From Methanosarcinales archaeon (GTDB lineage Archaea; Halobacteriota; UBA148; JAUWXC01), in the NCBI GenBank assembly GCA_026016205.1, contig CP061209.1, positions 305,469 to 369,468 of the forward strand: 64,000 nucleotides of DNA. The letters are read 5' to 3'. The notes beneath the pieces were generated by a model. The model was not told where the DNA came from and ran no database searches. It saw nothing but the letters and a program-made list of their open reading frames with translations. The stretch's first letter is position 1; each line of letters starts with the position of its first letter. Below are positions 55,570 to 64,000 of the stretch, piece after piece. A program made the position numbers and the translations under genes.

Positions 55570-56826
55570 ATGAATAACATGAAGCGGGTGATAGGAGCAT
55601 TTTTGGTTTTACTGATATTCTTTGGAGCTACACCCGTCCATGCATTAATAATAGAAGACATGGCGACGGACGTAGCAGAAACGATTGACTATCAAAATCC
55701 CACAACTAGGAATTTTGCTGTGCAATTAGCTGCTGAATATCCAGGAGAATACAATATCGGCCAGATTTGTTCTATTTATGAACATATAAGGGGGGAATGG
55801 AGATATGTGTCAGATCCTACAGAAGGCTATTATGCTCCCGCGAGTGAATCGATAGAAAACGGATTGGTTGGAGACTGTGATGATTTTGCGATATTGATGG
55901 CGGCCACAATTGAGGCAATCGGGGGTAGTAGCAGAGTTATATATGCCTATGGTCCAGAAGGGGGGCATGCGTATGCAGAGGTCTTTTTTGCTAAAGAAGG
56001 AGAAGAGAGCGCAGAGCAAAATCTTCAATATCTTACCAACAAATACCAAACGGCAGTGCACTATCACACAGATTCGAGGGGACGGATATGGTTAAACTTA
56101 GACTGGACTGCGAGACACCCTGGAGGTCCATTTTTTGAGGCAACCGATGCTTGGGCCATATACCCAAATGGATATTATGAGAAAATTATCGGTCCAACGC
56201 CAACTCCTACACCTGCACCACCAGCTGACTGGGTACCCATCGATACACCAACGTATGCTCCTACCGCACAAGACCTTCCCGCTGGTTGGACTGAAGATAG
56301 GATAATGCTTGCAACCCAGTCTGCACTAGACGACTTACAAGGACAAGGATGTTTCGGTATTAGGCCTGTTTACGCAGAAAGCCTGTGGATAGTAGATCCC
56401 TACAAAACGGTTGGTGGTGAGGTATATATCATAAAGTTTTCAACTAATCAAGATGCTAAGATAGCGTATTCAAATTTCGTGAAGAATCTGGACTACGATT
56501 ACAGTATCCTATATGGGATCGGCGATGAAGGACTCTCTATATTAGGGCCAGGCGATGATCGTGGAGTATTTTTCAGAAATGATAATTTTGTGGTGGCAAT
56601 AGAAGAGGGCATAGGTGTTAGGACACTAGCAGAGATAGTGGACGAAAAACTCGAATACGTATCTCCAACTCCTACGCCAACGCCACCACCACCTGCCCCC
56701 TTCCCTTATAAATATAAAAAAATTGTTGATGGGGAAGGCTATGAGATGGTGATTCCTGGATTTGAAGCAGCATTCACAATCATTGGACTCCTAGCAGTCG
56801 CATACCTGCTCAGAAGAAGGCGATAA
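55570..56826 (+). CDS. PGF-CTERM surface protein with transglutaminase-like domain
   Basis: A 418-residue exported protein. A signal peptide (about 1-26) leads into a transglutaminase-like domain with a possible Cys103-His133-Asp178 triad (GDCDDF, GGHAYAE, NLDWT). Two Pro/Thr linkers (PTPTPTPAPP and PTPTPTPPPP) surround a second domain. The end reads IPGFEAAFTIIGLLAVAYLL and then Arg/Lys, a PGF-CTERM signal for archaeosortase processing and lipid attachment. The target peptide or cell-wall bond is unknown. Confidence 0.88.
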   Translation: MNNMKRVIGAFLVLLIFFGATPVHALIIEDMATDVAETIDYQNPTTRNFAVQLAAEYPGEYNIGQICSIYEHIRGEWRYVSDPTEGYYAPASESIENGLVGDCDDFAILMAATIEAIGGSSRVIYAYGPEGGHAYAEVFFAKEGEESAEQNLQYLTNKYQTAVHYHTDSRGRIWLNLDWTARHPGGPFFEATDAWAIYPNGYYEKIIGPTPTPTPAPPADWVPIDTPTYAPTAQDLPAGWTEDRIMLATQSALDDLQGQGCFGIRPVYAESLWIVDPYKTVGGEVYIIKFSTNQDAKIAYSNFVKNLDYDYSILYGIGDEGLSILGPGDDRGVFFRNDNFVVAIEEGIGVRTLAEIVDEKLEYVSPTPTPTPPPPAPFPYKYKKIVDGEGYEMVIPGFEAAFTIIGLLAVAYLLRRRR

Positions 56827-56939
56827 GCGATTTTCTTTATCTAGTTACAAGTCAAACGGGATTGGTAGGTTTGATTGGAGTCCATTAAAAATAATATATG
56901 ATAACGACCAGCTTATAGCGCGTGACACATAAAAACCCA

Positions 56940-58013
56940 TTACAAAACCAGTTGTGCCAAAGCTCTCTGACTGAGCTTTTTGTATATTTCGAGCGAGTAT
57001 AGGTTTCCTAGGGAAGTAGTTTTGTAAGCAGTTTCAGTGGGGGGAATAGATTCGCTAGTCGTGGTGTATGGTGTGACAATCACTGCACCAATCATATTTC
57101 TATCATCTGGGCTGAATTGGTCCTTTAGTGCTCTTTGAATCTCGTCACTATATTTTTGTGCCTCCTCTTCAAAGAGCCGACTTGATGTTCTGATGATGAT
57201 CACTGATGGACTTTTCTTGGGTAATTGATTCTTAGCTTTTTCAAAAAGTCTCTTAGCTTCTCTGAAAAGATCATATTCCTCGCCTACAAATTTAACTTCT
57301 TTTCTAGTTCCGAGTTCAATCCTGATACCATATCTATTTATAATCAAAGGCAATGGATGGTCTCTCTTTGCTTTTTCACTCATTTCTTCTTTTATCTTGT
57401 TAAGAGCGTTTTCGACTTCTTTATTGGGGGGTAACTCGTCGATTTTTATGTCCATAGAGAAAGATTTTTGGTGCCTAGTCAGACGCGGAAGTAACTCTGA
57501 TATGTGCATATCTATTGCGCTGATAATACGCAGTTTCTTCCGTTCAGGGACGTCGGTCAGCGTCTTCACTTCAAAGTATACCCATACTCTATCAATTTCC
57601 ACCCTTAAGTCCAAAGCCCCATCCTTCTCTGGTAAAGGTGGTTCAAGCTCTATTTTGTCATCACCAAAGCCTTGGTTTCTATAACTTACCGCAAGCTTAG
57701 CGACCAAAAATGCATGACGATATTTCTTCTCATCCGCATTTCTAATCTCCTTTACGAGTCTATCAAAACCCTTGACCTTTTTAAGCTGAACTAATGTTTT
57801 TCCAAGCTCTGCTAGTGGAATGAATTTAGAGTAATTTATGCCTTCTACAGGAAATGGAAAGAGAGGGTGCCTACTATACCAATCCCTACACTTCTGTTTT
57901 TCTCGCCATTCTTCATCAAATACTCTCTCTATCATTTCAAAATCTTCCTCAGCATAGGAGAACGGTGAATACTCTTCACGACGCCACCAATCTTTTGCCA
58001 ATTTTTCACTCAT
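56940..58013 (-). CDS. Unknown protein, possible PD-(D/E)XK nuclease fold
   Basis: I do not recognise this 357-residue protein. Residues D135 and E148-V-K150, in LRVEIDRVWVYFEVKT with a preceding DGALD, fit the D...ExK core of PD-(D/E)XK nucleases such as restriction enzymes. A later alpha/beta part has SVIIIRTSS and IGAVIVTPYTT. It is close to nth on the same strand but probably a separate unit. Confidence 0.7.
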   Translation of the reverse strand: MSEKLAKDWWRREEYSPFSYAEEDFEMIERVFDEEWREKQKCRDWYSRHPLFPFPVEGINYSKFIPLAELGKTLVQLKKVKGFDRLVKEIRNADEKKYRHAFLVAKLAVSYRNQGFGDDKIELEPPLPEKDGALDLRVEIDRVWVYFEVKTLTDVPERKKLRIISAIDMHISELLPRLTRHQKSFSMDIKIDELPPNKEVENALNKIKEEMSEKAKRDHPLPLIINRYGIRIELGTRKEVKFVGEEYDLFREAKRLFEKAKNQLPKKSPSVIIIRTSSRLFEEEAQKYSDEIQRALKDQFSPDDRNMIGAVIVTPYTTTSESIPPTETAYKTTSLGNLYSLEIYKKLSQRALAQLVL

Positions 58014-58029
58014 TTATGATCACCCTTTT

Positions 58030-58692
58030 TTACTTATTAGATAGAGATCGGTCTAAAAATGAATCCCTAGACTCACACAGGTCAAGCAGCGGGCATTCAC
58101 CACACCCGGGATTACGCGCCCTACAAAATTCTCTGCCAAATGATATGAGTGCGATGTGCGCAGCTCCTCTTTTCTCTGGAGATATCTGCCTTTCTAGGGC
58201 AACCTTAACCTTCTCGTGATCAGCATCTGCGGGGGCAAGACCAAGTCGTTTTGCTATGCGAAATACGTGCGTGTCTACGGGCAGAACGGCATGCCCTCCT
58301 GCGAATAGAAGGATGCAATCTGCGGTCTTGGGCCCTATGCCTTTTATTTTCAGAAGGTCATTACGTGCTACATCCACGTTTTTGTGGACCAGTTTACTCA
58401 AATTATGTCCTTCAACGATCAACTTTGATATGTCCTTAATGCGCCTCGCTTTAATGTTGTGCAAACCAGCGGGCCTCAGAAGAGCAGTGAGCTCGTTTAT
58501 ATCAGCGTTGGCAATCTGCTCCGGTGTCTGAAATTTCGAGAACAGATTTTCACAGGCAATCCTCGTGTTGCGATAGTTGGTATTCTGAGAGAGAATCGTT
58601 CTGACCAGCACATGAAATGGGGCATCCTCCCTCTGCGCGGGATGCCCATAAATTTTAACCAGTCGATCTACGACTTTTTGTGCTTTGCTCAT
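58030..58692 (-). CDS. nth: Endonuclease III (DNA glycosylase)
   Basis: A 220-residue HhH-GPD glycosylase/AP lyase that removes oxidised pyrimidines. It has LLKIKGIGPKTADCIL (catalytic Lys), VDTHVFRIAKRLGL (catalytic Asp), and a 4Fe-4S cluster motif C-x6-C-x2-C-x5-C in RARNPGCGECPLLDLC. Size and cysteine spacing are standard. It lies 5 bases after the thermosome gene on the same strand. Confidence 0.93.
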   Translation of the reverse strand: MSKAQKVVDRLVKIYGHPAQREDAPFHVLVRTILSQNTNYRNTRIACENLFSKFQTPEQIANADINELTALLRPAGLHNIKARRIKDISKLIVEGHNLSKLVHKNVDVARNDLLKIKGIGPKTADCILLFAGGHAVLPVDTHVFRIAKRLGLAPADADHEKVKVALERQISPEKRGAAHIALISFGREFCRARNPGCGECPLLDLCESRDSFLDRSLSNK

Positions 58693-58697
58693 GCCTG

Positions 58698-60335
58698 CTA
58701 CATCATCGGTGGCATGCCATCCATACCGCCCATTCCCGGTGGCATCTCCGGTACATTTTTACCCAAACTACTAGCAGCCATCACATCATCGATTCTTAGA
58801 ATCATAACCGCCGACTCTGCAGCAGAACCTATGGCCTGCGTTTTTATGCGGAGCGGCTCAAGAACGTTAGCCTCTTGCATATCGATAACACTGCCAGTGT
58901 AGACATCCAATCCGGCATTTTTATCTCCTTTTTCGTGTTTTGAGCGTAGGCTCACTAGGGAATCGATGGTATTCAAACCAGCGTTTTCTGCTAATGTTCG
59001 GGGGATAACCTCCAGCGCGTCTGCGAATGCCTCTATAGCAAGTTGTTCTCTGCCGCCGACTGTTGATGCATATTTCCGAAGTTGTAGCGCCACTTCTACC
59101 TCCGAGGAACCGCCTCCTACAACCAGTTTTTTATCTTCTATTGCGACGCCCACGACACGCAATGCATCATGTATAGCCCTATCGACCTCGTCAACGACGT
59201 GCTCTGTCCCGCCGTGCACAATCATGGATACTGCCTTGGGATTCTTGCATTTCGTGACGAAAATCATATCTTCGTCAGCCACCTTTTTCTCCTCGACTAA
59301 ACCAGCCTCGCCCAAGTCACCTTTAGTGATATCGCCTGCCCTTGTTATGATAGAGGCGCCGGTTGCCTTGGCTAATTTATCTATATCCGACTTCTTGACT
59401 CTCCTTGCAACTAAAATGCCTGCCTTGGCAAGATAGTGCTGTGCCATATCATCGATACCCTTCTGACAGAAAACGACGTTTGCGCCGCTGTCCTTGATGG
59501 CATTTACTATCTTCTTCAGCATGCGTTCTTCTTCAGCGAGGAATGCCTGCATCTGTTCTGGGGATGTTATCGAAATTTCGGCATCCATCTCGGTTCCTTT
59601 TAATTCAATGGCAGTATCAAGCAACAGAATTTTTGCATTCTCGACCTTTTTTGGCATGCTTGAGTGTACCCTCTCCTTATCTATGACCATTCCCTCTATG
59701 AGTTCAGAGTCTTCGATGCCTCCGCCGACCCTCTTTTCGACTTTAATGTTATCCATATCAACTGTGTCATCTTCAACTATGGACCGGACAGCCTTCACGC
59801 ACAATTTGGCGAGATGCATTTTTGCCGCCTCTGCCCCTTTTCCGGTCATTGCAGTACTGGCAATATTCTCCAGTACACTTTCATCATCTGGTGCTATAGG
59901 TGATGCTATGGCATTCAAAATTTCATATGATTTTTGTGCTGCCATTCTGTAACCAGAGGCTATGATTACTGGGTGAACATCTTGGTCTAAGAGTGCCTCT
60001 GCCTTTTTAAGCAACTCTCCGGCGAGGACCACCGCAGTTGTCGTCCCATCGCCAACTTCATCCTCCTGGGTCTTTGCAATCTCAACCATCATCTTCGCCG
60101 CAGGATGTTCAATGTCCATTTCCTTTAAGATGGTCACGCCATCATTCGTAATCACGACGTCGCCCATGGAATCTACAAGCATCTTGTCCATGCCCTTTGG
60201 CCCCAATGTCGTCCTAACGGCCTCTGCAACGGCTTTTGCCGCCATAATATTCATGCTCTGGGCTTCTCTGCCCCTTGTTCTCTGACTGCCCTCTCTTAGA
60301 ATTAATACAGGTTGTCCGGATAATTGTCCTACCAT
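58698..60335 (-). CDS. thsA: Thermosome subunit (group II chaperonin)
   Basis: A 545-residue ATP-driven chaperonin subunit forming the double-ring folding cage. It has [23 protein letters not shown] (ATP-binding area near residue 45), [20 protein letters not shown], and a Met/Gly-rich tail ending [11 protein letters not shown]. Only one subunit gene is here; others may exist elsewhere. The promoter has a clear TATA element. Confidence 0.97.
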   Translation of the reverse strand: MVGQLSGQPVLILREGSQRTRGREAQSMNIMAAKAVAEAVRTTLGPKGMDKMLVDSMGDVVITNDGVTILKEMDIEHPAAKMMVEIAKTQEDEVGDGTTTAVVLAGELLKKAEALLDQDVHPVIIASGYRMAAQKSYEILNAIASPIAPDDESVLENIASTAMTGKGAEAAKMHLAKLCVKAVRSIVEDDTVDMDNIKVEKRVGGGIEDSELIEGMVIDKERVHSSMPKKVENAKILLLDTAIELKGTEMDAEISITSPEQMQAFLAEEERMLKKIVNAIKDSGANVVFCQKGIDDMAQHYLAKAGILVARRVKKSDIDKLAKATGASIITRAGDITKGDLGEAGLVEEKKVADEDMIFVTKCKNPKAVSMIVHGGTEHVVDEVDRAIHDALRVVGVAIEDKKLVVGGGSSEVEVALQLRKYASTVGGREQLAIEAFADALEVIPRTLAENAGLNTIDSLVSLRSKHEKGDKNAGLDVYTGSVIDMQEANVLEPLRIKTQAIGSAAESAVMILRIDDVMAASSLGKNVPEMPPGMGGMDGMPPMM

Positions 60336-60382
60336 TTACTGCCTCCTCTATAGAATAATAGCGAAAAGGAATGTTTGTAGTT

Positions 60383-60391
60383 CTATATATA
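60383..60391 (-). promoter_or_regulatory. TATA box for the thermosome gene
   Basis: Minus-strand TTATATATA lies about 48-56 bases before the start codon at 60335, with AAG just upstream as a weak BRE-like flank. Transcription start would fall near 60360. It is a strong match to the archaeal consensus. Confidence 0.55.
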
Positions 60392-60401
60392 ACTTGGGGA
60401 T

Positions 60402-61343
60402 TCAGAGTTCAATCTTTCTGCTCTGGATTAACGTAACAAATTCATCTGAATCTTCCATGGATTCTAATTCACTTCTTTTGACTAAGGTGGTATTGTCTAT
60501 TTGTAGTGACTTGGATGTGCCTTCAATGATGAACACAGATTGCGTCTCGGTCACATCTGATATGCTGCTCATCAGTTTTGCCCTTTTGATCATATGCTTG
60601 CCATATTTACCGACACCTGTGAGTATTGTGGCCGTTTTGTCTTGAGATAGTGCATTAAACGGTGCCTGTACCATGGGCAACACATCGAATCCAATATCAA
60701 TCATCATCATGAAGACCGCCCGCTCAACAGGAGATATGGTCTTCTGGCTATGTGACGGCGTATCATAGGGCCTTGGGTGCAAGATGTCTATGGGGTGTGA
60801 CAATGCCATATTCAAAAAAGATTCGAGTTTCAGCGCCACTCTAATCGTTGCATTCATACCCTCTTCGTACTTGTTGATGGCTCTTCTGGACACGCCTAAC
60901 TGCGAGGCAATCTCACCAAGGGATATTCCCCGACTCGTTCTGGCTTCTTGCAGCGCATCGCCATCGATGTTAACGTATAATCCGCCTGGCGCCGCGTAAA
61001 TCAATGGCGGTATTTCAAAGACAAAAAGGTCGTGCAGGGTTTGCAGATTGATAGATGGGATGCCGTAGCGGAGGTATACCACGCCGTTGTCCAGTGGTTT
61101 GTTGCACGTTCTCTCGCCAACTATTAGCGGGGAGCAGTGAAGCCGCTCTGCAAGGCATCTCATCTCGTTGGCAGAGTCCATGCTTAACCCGCCGATGTTT
61201 AAAAGCACCTTCACCAATAGTAATACATGCCTCCTACTTGCAACCATATCAAAACATCTGGGGCGAACTTCACATGGTTCTGACGTAATGAATCCAGCGC
61301 GTTTTAATACATCTAAAACCCGATGTAATAATAATTCCTTCAT
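60402..61343 (-). CDS. COG1395-type helix-turn-helix regulator
   Basis: A 313-residue archaeal regulator. An N-terminal domain (about 1-115) precedes a helix-turn-helix (LGEIASQLGVSRRAINKYEEG near residues 142-162), followed by a conserved C-terminal domain. It matches a putative transcription regulator family found across Archaea; the genes it controls are unknown. It lies just upstream of the thermosome gene on the same strand. Confidence 0.85.
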   Translation of the reverse strand: MKELLLHRVLDVLKRAGFITSEPCEVRPRCFDMVASRRHVLLLVKVLLNIGGLSMDSANEMRCLAERLHCSPLIVGERTCNKPLDNGVVYLRYGIPSINLQTLHDLFVFEIPPLIYAAPGGLYVNIDGDALQEARTSRGISLGEIASQLGVSRRAINKYEEGMNATIRVALKLESFLNMALSHPIDILHPRPYDTPSHSQKTISPVERAVFMMMIDIGFDVLPMVQAPFNALSQDKTATILTGVGKYGKHMIKRAKLMSSISDVTETQSVFIIEGTSKSLQIDNTTLVKRSELESMEDSDEFVTLIQSRKIEL

Positions 61344-61388
61344 CTTATTATATTACTCATCCAATACTTCTATATAATATTATGTGTG

Positions 61389-62654
61389 ATGGTACTTGGA
61401 GCAACAGTGTATATTGGAATCGACGATACTGATTCAAAAAACGGCATGTGCACTACATATTTGGCTGCAGTGTTAGTGGAGCGGCTACAAGATTATGGGC
61501 AACTAATCGGCTGCCCCAGGTTGGTGAGGCTGAATCCAAACATCAGATACAAAACAAGAGGGAATGGTGCTGTTGCCATTCACTTTGAGGAAAAGGGCGG
61601 TTGCGCACCGCGAATTGAAGAGACTGTAGTTCGCACCGTGGAGGAGATGGCAGAGTTTGATGCCCCAAACACAAATCCTGGCATCGTAATCTTGGATGAG
61701 ATTCCTGAAGAAGTAAAGGAGTTTTCCAAAAGGGCGGTACAGGACATCATCAGCATCAAAGAGGCGATTGACCTTGCTGGGAGATATGGCAAGGTGCATG
61801 CATTTAAGAATGGGCGTGGGGTTATCGGTGCGCTGGCTGCGGTAGGCGCAACGCTGGAGGAAGACCATACCCATGAACTAATTGCCTACAGGCAGAGAGA
61901 GCGATGCGGTACCCCGAGGCACATCGACGAGAAATCGGTATTCGATGCGAACAGGGCAACATATCCACTGACATGGGGCACCGTAGACCTCGCCAACAAT
62001 ACAATCGTATTCTCGCCCAGTTCACCATGTCCCGTGCTCTTTGGTATCCGGGGTGATGATGTGGATGCGATTCAGAAGGCATTTGAGGTGATTAAATCGG
62101 AGCCAGTGGGGCGGCACATTCTCTTCAAGACCAATCAGGGTACCGATGCGCACCTCGTGGAGGGTGAAATGGCTTCAGTAAAGGATGAGCGTTCGTATAT
62201 CCTGGGAGGAGTCGTAAGCGCTCCACCGCGTACGATTGAAGGAGGGCATGTCATCTTCTCCATCGCAGAAAATGGGCATAAAATCGACTGTGCAGCATAC
62301 GAGCCAACGAAAAACTTCAGGGATGTGGTGCGAAAGCTACGCGTTGGCGACAAAGTAACCGTTTACGGCGCCGCAAAGAACCATACAATTAATCTCGAAA
62401 AGATTGAAATCACATCGCTTGTAGGGCGCTTCATTAGACAAAACCCGGTTTGTGACTGCGGAAAGAGAATGAAATCTGCCGGGCACAATCAGGGGTATAG
62501 GTGCAAGAAGTGTGGAACACATGCTGACGCACCGGAGTATGTCCCTATCGACGGGCAACCGGATTTGGGACTGTATGAGGTGCCTCCTTCTGCAAGGAGG
62601 CATATCTCTAAGCCACTAATTAGAATGAGCGGGAATGTGCACCCTAGTATATAA
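61389..62654 (+). CDS. tiaS: tRNA-Ile2 2-agmatinylcytidine synthetase
   Basis: A protein of about 421 residues that adds agmatine to C34 of tRNA-Ile2 so it reads AUA. It has the N-terminal YIGIDDTDSKNGMCTTYLAAV motif, a ferredoxin-like and an OB-fold domain (KVTVYGAAKN near residue 325), and a C-terminal zinc ribbon (CDCGKRMKSAG...CKKCGTH). The ATG at 61389 is preferred over the GTG at 61386. Confidence 0.95.
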   Translation: MVLGATVYIGIDDTDSKNGMCTTYLAAVLVERLQDYGQLIGCPRLVRLNPNIRYKTRGNGAVAIHFEEKGGCAPRIEETVVRTVEEMAEFDAPNTNPGIVILDEIPEEVKEFSKRAVQDIISIKEAIDLAGRYGKVHAFKNGRGVIGALAAVGATLEEDHTHELIAYRQRERCGTPRHIDEKSVFDANRATYPLTWGTVDLANNTIVFSPSSPCPVLFGIRGDDVDAIQKAFEVIKSEPVGRHILFKTNQGTDAHLVEGEMASVKDERSYILGGVVSAPPRTIEGGHVIFSIAENGHKIDCAAYEPTKNFRDVVRKLRVGDKVTVYGAAKNHTINLEKIEITSLVGRFIRQNPVCDCGKRMKSAGHNQGYRCKKCGTHADAPEYVPIDGQPDLGLYEVPPSARRHISKPLIRMSGNVHPSI

Positions 62655-62713
62655 GCATCAACTTTATAATTAAGCTATATTAAAAGGAGAAGCGAATTTA
62701 GAAGGGCGACACA

Positions 62714-63610
62714 ATGAAATTAGAAGAATTGCGACATGGGACCGAATTGCTCAAGAAAGGCTTTGCCAAGATGCAGAAGGGCGGCGTCATTATGGACGTC
62801 ACCAACGCCAAGCAAGCCAGAATTGCAGAAGAGGCTGGAGCTGTGGCTGTGATGGCGCTCCATGCCGTGCCAGCTGACATTAGGGCCGCTGGCGGAGTTG
62901 CCAGGATGGCTGACCCGGCGGTAATACTGGAAATTATGGATGCCGTCACGATTCCGGTAATGGCAAAGGTACGAATAGGGCACTTCGTCGAGGCGGAGAT
63001 ACTCGAGGCGCTGGGCGTGGACACGATAGATGAGTCTGAGGTGCTGACGCCTGCTGACGAAAAGTATCACATTGATAAGCTTAGATTTACCATCCCCTTT
63101 GTGTGCGGTGCACGAGATCTCGGAGAAGCGCTACGGCGCATAAACGAGGGGGCTGCAATGATCCGGACGAAGGGTGAGGCGGGAACTGGCGATGTAAAAG
63201 AGGCAGTCAGGCACATGAGGGCAATCATGGGTACCATCCGAGAATTGAGAGGAAAGACCGATGAGGAGCTATTAAGAGTTGCACGTGATATCGATGCGCC
63301 ATTTGAACTTGTAAAAGAAACCGCAGAGATGCAGCGTCTCCCTGTGGTGAATTTTGCTGCTGGTGGCATCGCCACACCTGCGGATGCGGCGCTGATGATG
63401 AAGATGGGTGCAGATGGTGTTTTTGTCGGATCAGGTGTTTTTAAGGCCGAGTCCCCAGAAAAAATGGCAAAGGCCATTGTTGAGGCGGTAAACAATTATG
63501 ATAAGCCTGAGGTACTCGCTGAGATTTCTAAAGGACTTGGCGGTGCGATGAAAGGGTTGGACACTCATACATTGAGTGAGGACGAAACCCTACAAACCCG
63601 CGGCTGGTAG
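62714..63610 (+). CDS. pdxS: Pyridoxal 5'-phosphate synthase lyase subunit
   Basis: A 298-residue PdxS, the barrel enzyme that builds PLP from ribose 5-phosphate, glyceraldehyde 3-phosphate and ammonia. [46 protein letters not shown] and [20 protein letters not shown] are characteristic. It lies 5 bases before pdxT, its ammonia supplier. Confidence 0.97.
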   Translation: MKLEELRHGTELLKKGFAKMQKGGVIMDVTNAKQARIAEEAGAVAVMALHAVPADIRAAGGVARMADPAVILEIMDAVTIPVMAKVRIGHFVEAEILEALGVDTIDESEVLTPADEKYHIDKLRFTIPFVCGARDLGEALRRINEGAAMIRTKGEAGTGDVKEAVRHMRAIMGTIRELRGKTDEELLRVARDIDAPFELVKETAEMQRLPVVNFAAGGIATPADAALMMKMGADGVFVGSGVFKAESPEKMAKAIVEAVNNYDKPEVLAEISKGLGGAMKGLDTHTLSEDETLQTRGW

Positions 63611-63615
63611 TTTTG

Positions 63616-64000
63616 ATGAGAGTCGGCATCATCGCGTTACAGGGCAGTGTAGAAGAGCATGTAAGAGCGGCAGAGAGGGCACTATCTGAAAGGGGCGGTG
63701 GTGAAGCTGTTTCAGTAAAACACGCCGGTATCATTCCGAGTTGCGATGCCATCATCTTGCCTGGCGGAGAGAGCACGACGATTGGTAGATTGATGCTCAG
63801 GGAGGGAATCGCCGATGAGATTAAGTCAGCTGCGAAGGGCGACGTACCGATCCTTGGAACGTGCGCAGGCCTAATCCTACTCGCCAGATATGGCGATAAA
63901 CAAGTGGAACAAACAAATCAATTCCTGCTTGAGTTGATGAATATTCATGTAACAAGGAATGCTTTTGGCCGCCAGAGGGAGTCGTTTGAAACCCCACTCA
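63616..64000 (+). CDS. pdxT: Pyridoxal 5'-phosphate synthase glutaminase subunit (partial)
   Basis: The first 128 codons of PdxT, running off the right edge of the window. MRVGIIALQGSVEEH, LPGGESTTIGRL and GTCAGLILLA (catalytic Cys) identify a class I glutamine amidotransferase that passes ammonia to PdxS. The C-terminal His-Glu dyad lies outside the window. Confidence 0.95.
   Translation, partial: MRVGIIALQGSVEEHVRAAERALSERGGGEAVSVKHAGIIPSCDAIILPGGESTTIGRLMLREGIADEIKSAAKGDVPILGTCAGLILLARYGDKQVEQTNQFLLELMNIHVTRNAFGRQRESFETPL

Noticed and set aside
56200-56715. PTPTPTP-type repeats as a DNA repeat or CRISPR
   Set aside because: They are Pro/Thr linkers inside one protein; no spaced direct repeats exist.
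1-64000. CRISPR arrays, insertion sequences, integrases, rRNA genes
   Set aside because: I looked for regularly spaced repeats, transposase or integrase motifs and rRNA-like stretches and saw none.

Overview
The window is a gene-dense stretch of archaeal chromosome. Signs of Archaea are an archaeal S-adenosylmethionine synthetase, GatD/GatE, TFE, TiaS, Trm56, glycerol-1-phosphate dehydrogenase, a thermosome, a proteasome beta subunit, an FttA/aCPSF1-type ribonuclease and a tRNA-Tyr with an archaeal-type intron. CofD (coenzyme F420), a tetrahydromethanopterin-type gene neighbourhood, a PGF-CTERM surface protein and a membrane pyrophosphatase point to a methanogen-related euryarchaeon (Methanosarcinia, Syntropharchaeia or ANME-1-like). 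No methyl-coenzyme M reductase gene lies here, so the energy metabolism and exact lineage stay open.

Layout. 0-6.7 kb: end of a his operon, a HEPN/MNT pair with a frameshift, metG, a hairpin-rich non-coding stretch, and an operon with an endonuclease IV-like protein, hexuloisomerase and M42 peptidase. 6.7-13.4 kb: pyrophosphatase, then cimA-ilvBNC. 13.4-22.7 kb: hicBA, an argH-gatDE operon on the minus strand, a vapB with a truncated vapC, an ACT regulator, an HD protein, a YgiT/AbrB-like pair, tfe and trm56. 22.8-28.1 kb: a Re-citrate synthase-like gene with a cysteine-containing partner, vapBC, and leuC-leuD-leuB-like genes with unusual specificity residues. 28.2-33.2 kb: diadenylate cyclase, metK, a tRNA thiolation enzyme, ftsZ with a small ribbon-helix-helix gene and repeated operator-like sites, then tRNA-Asp and intron-bearing tRNA-Tyr.

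33.2-40.4 kb: a radical SAM protein, a group matching tetrahydromethanopterin biosynthesis neighbourhoods (dihydropteroate-synthase-like, archaeoflavoprotein/ferredoxin, DUF447, CitG-like), a Fic protein with direct repeats around its promoter, and cofD. 40.4-45 kb: an HD phosphohydrolase followed by UbiX, UbiD and both AcnX subunits, which together make the archaeal modified mevalonate pathway module. 45-55.5 kb: small housekeeping genes, G1P dehydrogenase, membrane proteins, proS, a Mut7-C operon, psmB and the beta-CASP RNase. 55.5-64 kb: a PGF-CTERM transglutaminase-like protein, a possible PD-(D/E)XK protein, nth, thermosome, a COG1395 regulator, tiaS and pdxST (pdxT runs off the end).

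Themes: amino acid biosynthesis (His, Ile/Val/Leu, Arg, possibly Glu through Re-citrate synthase); lipid precursors (mevalonate variant plus G1P dehydrogenase); C1 and F420 cofactors; and small toxin-antitoxin-like units placed between housekeeping operons, several with inverted or direct repeats over the predicted promoter. I saw no CRISPR array, rRNA gene, insertion sequence or integrase.
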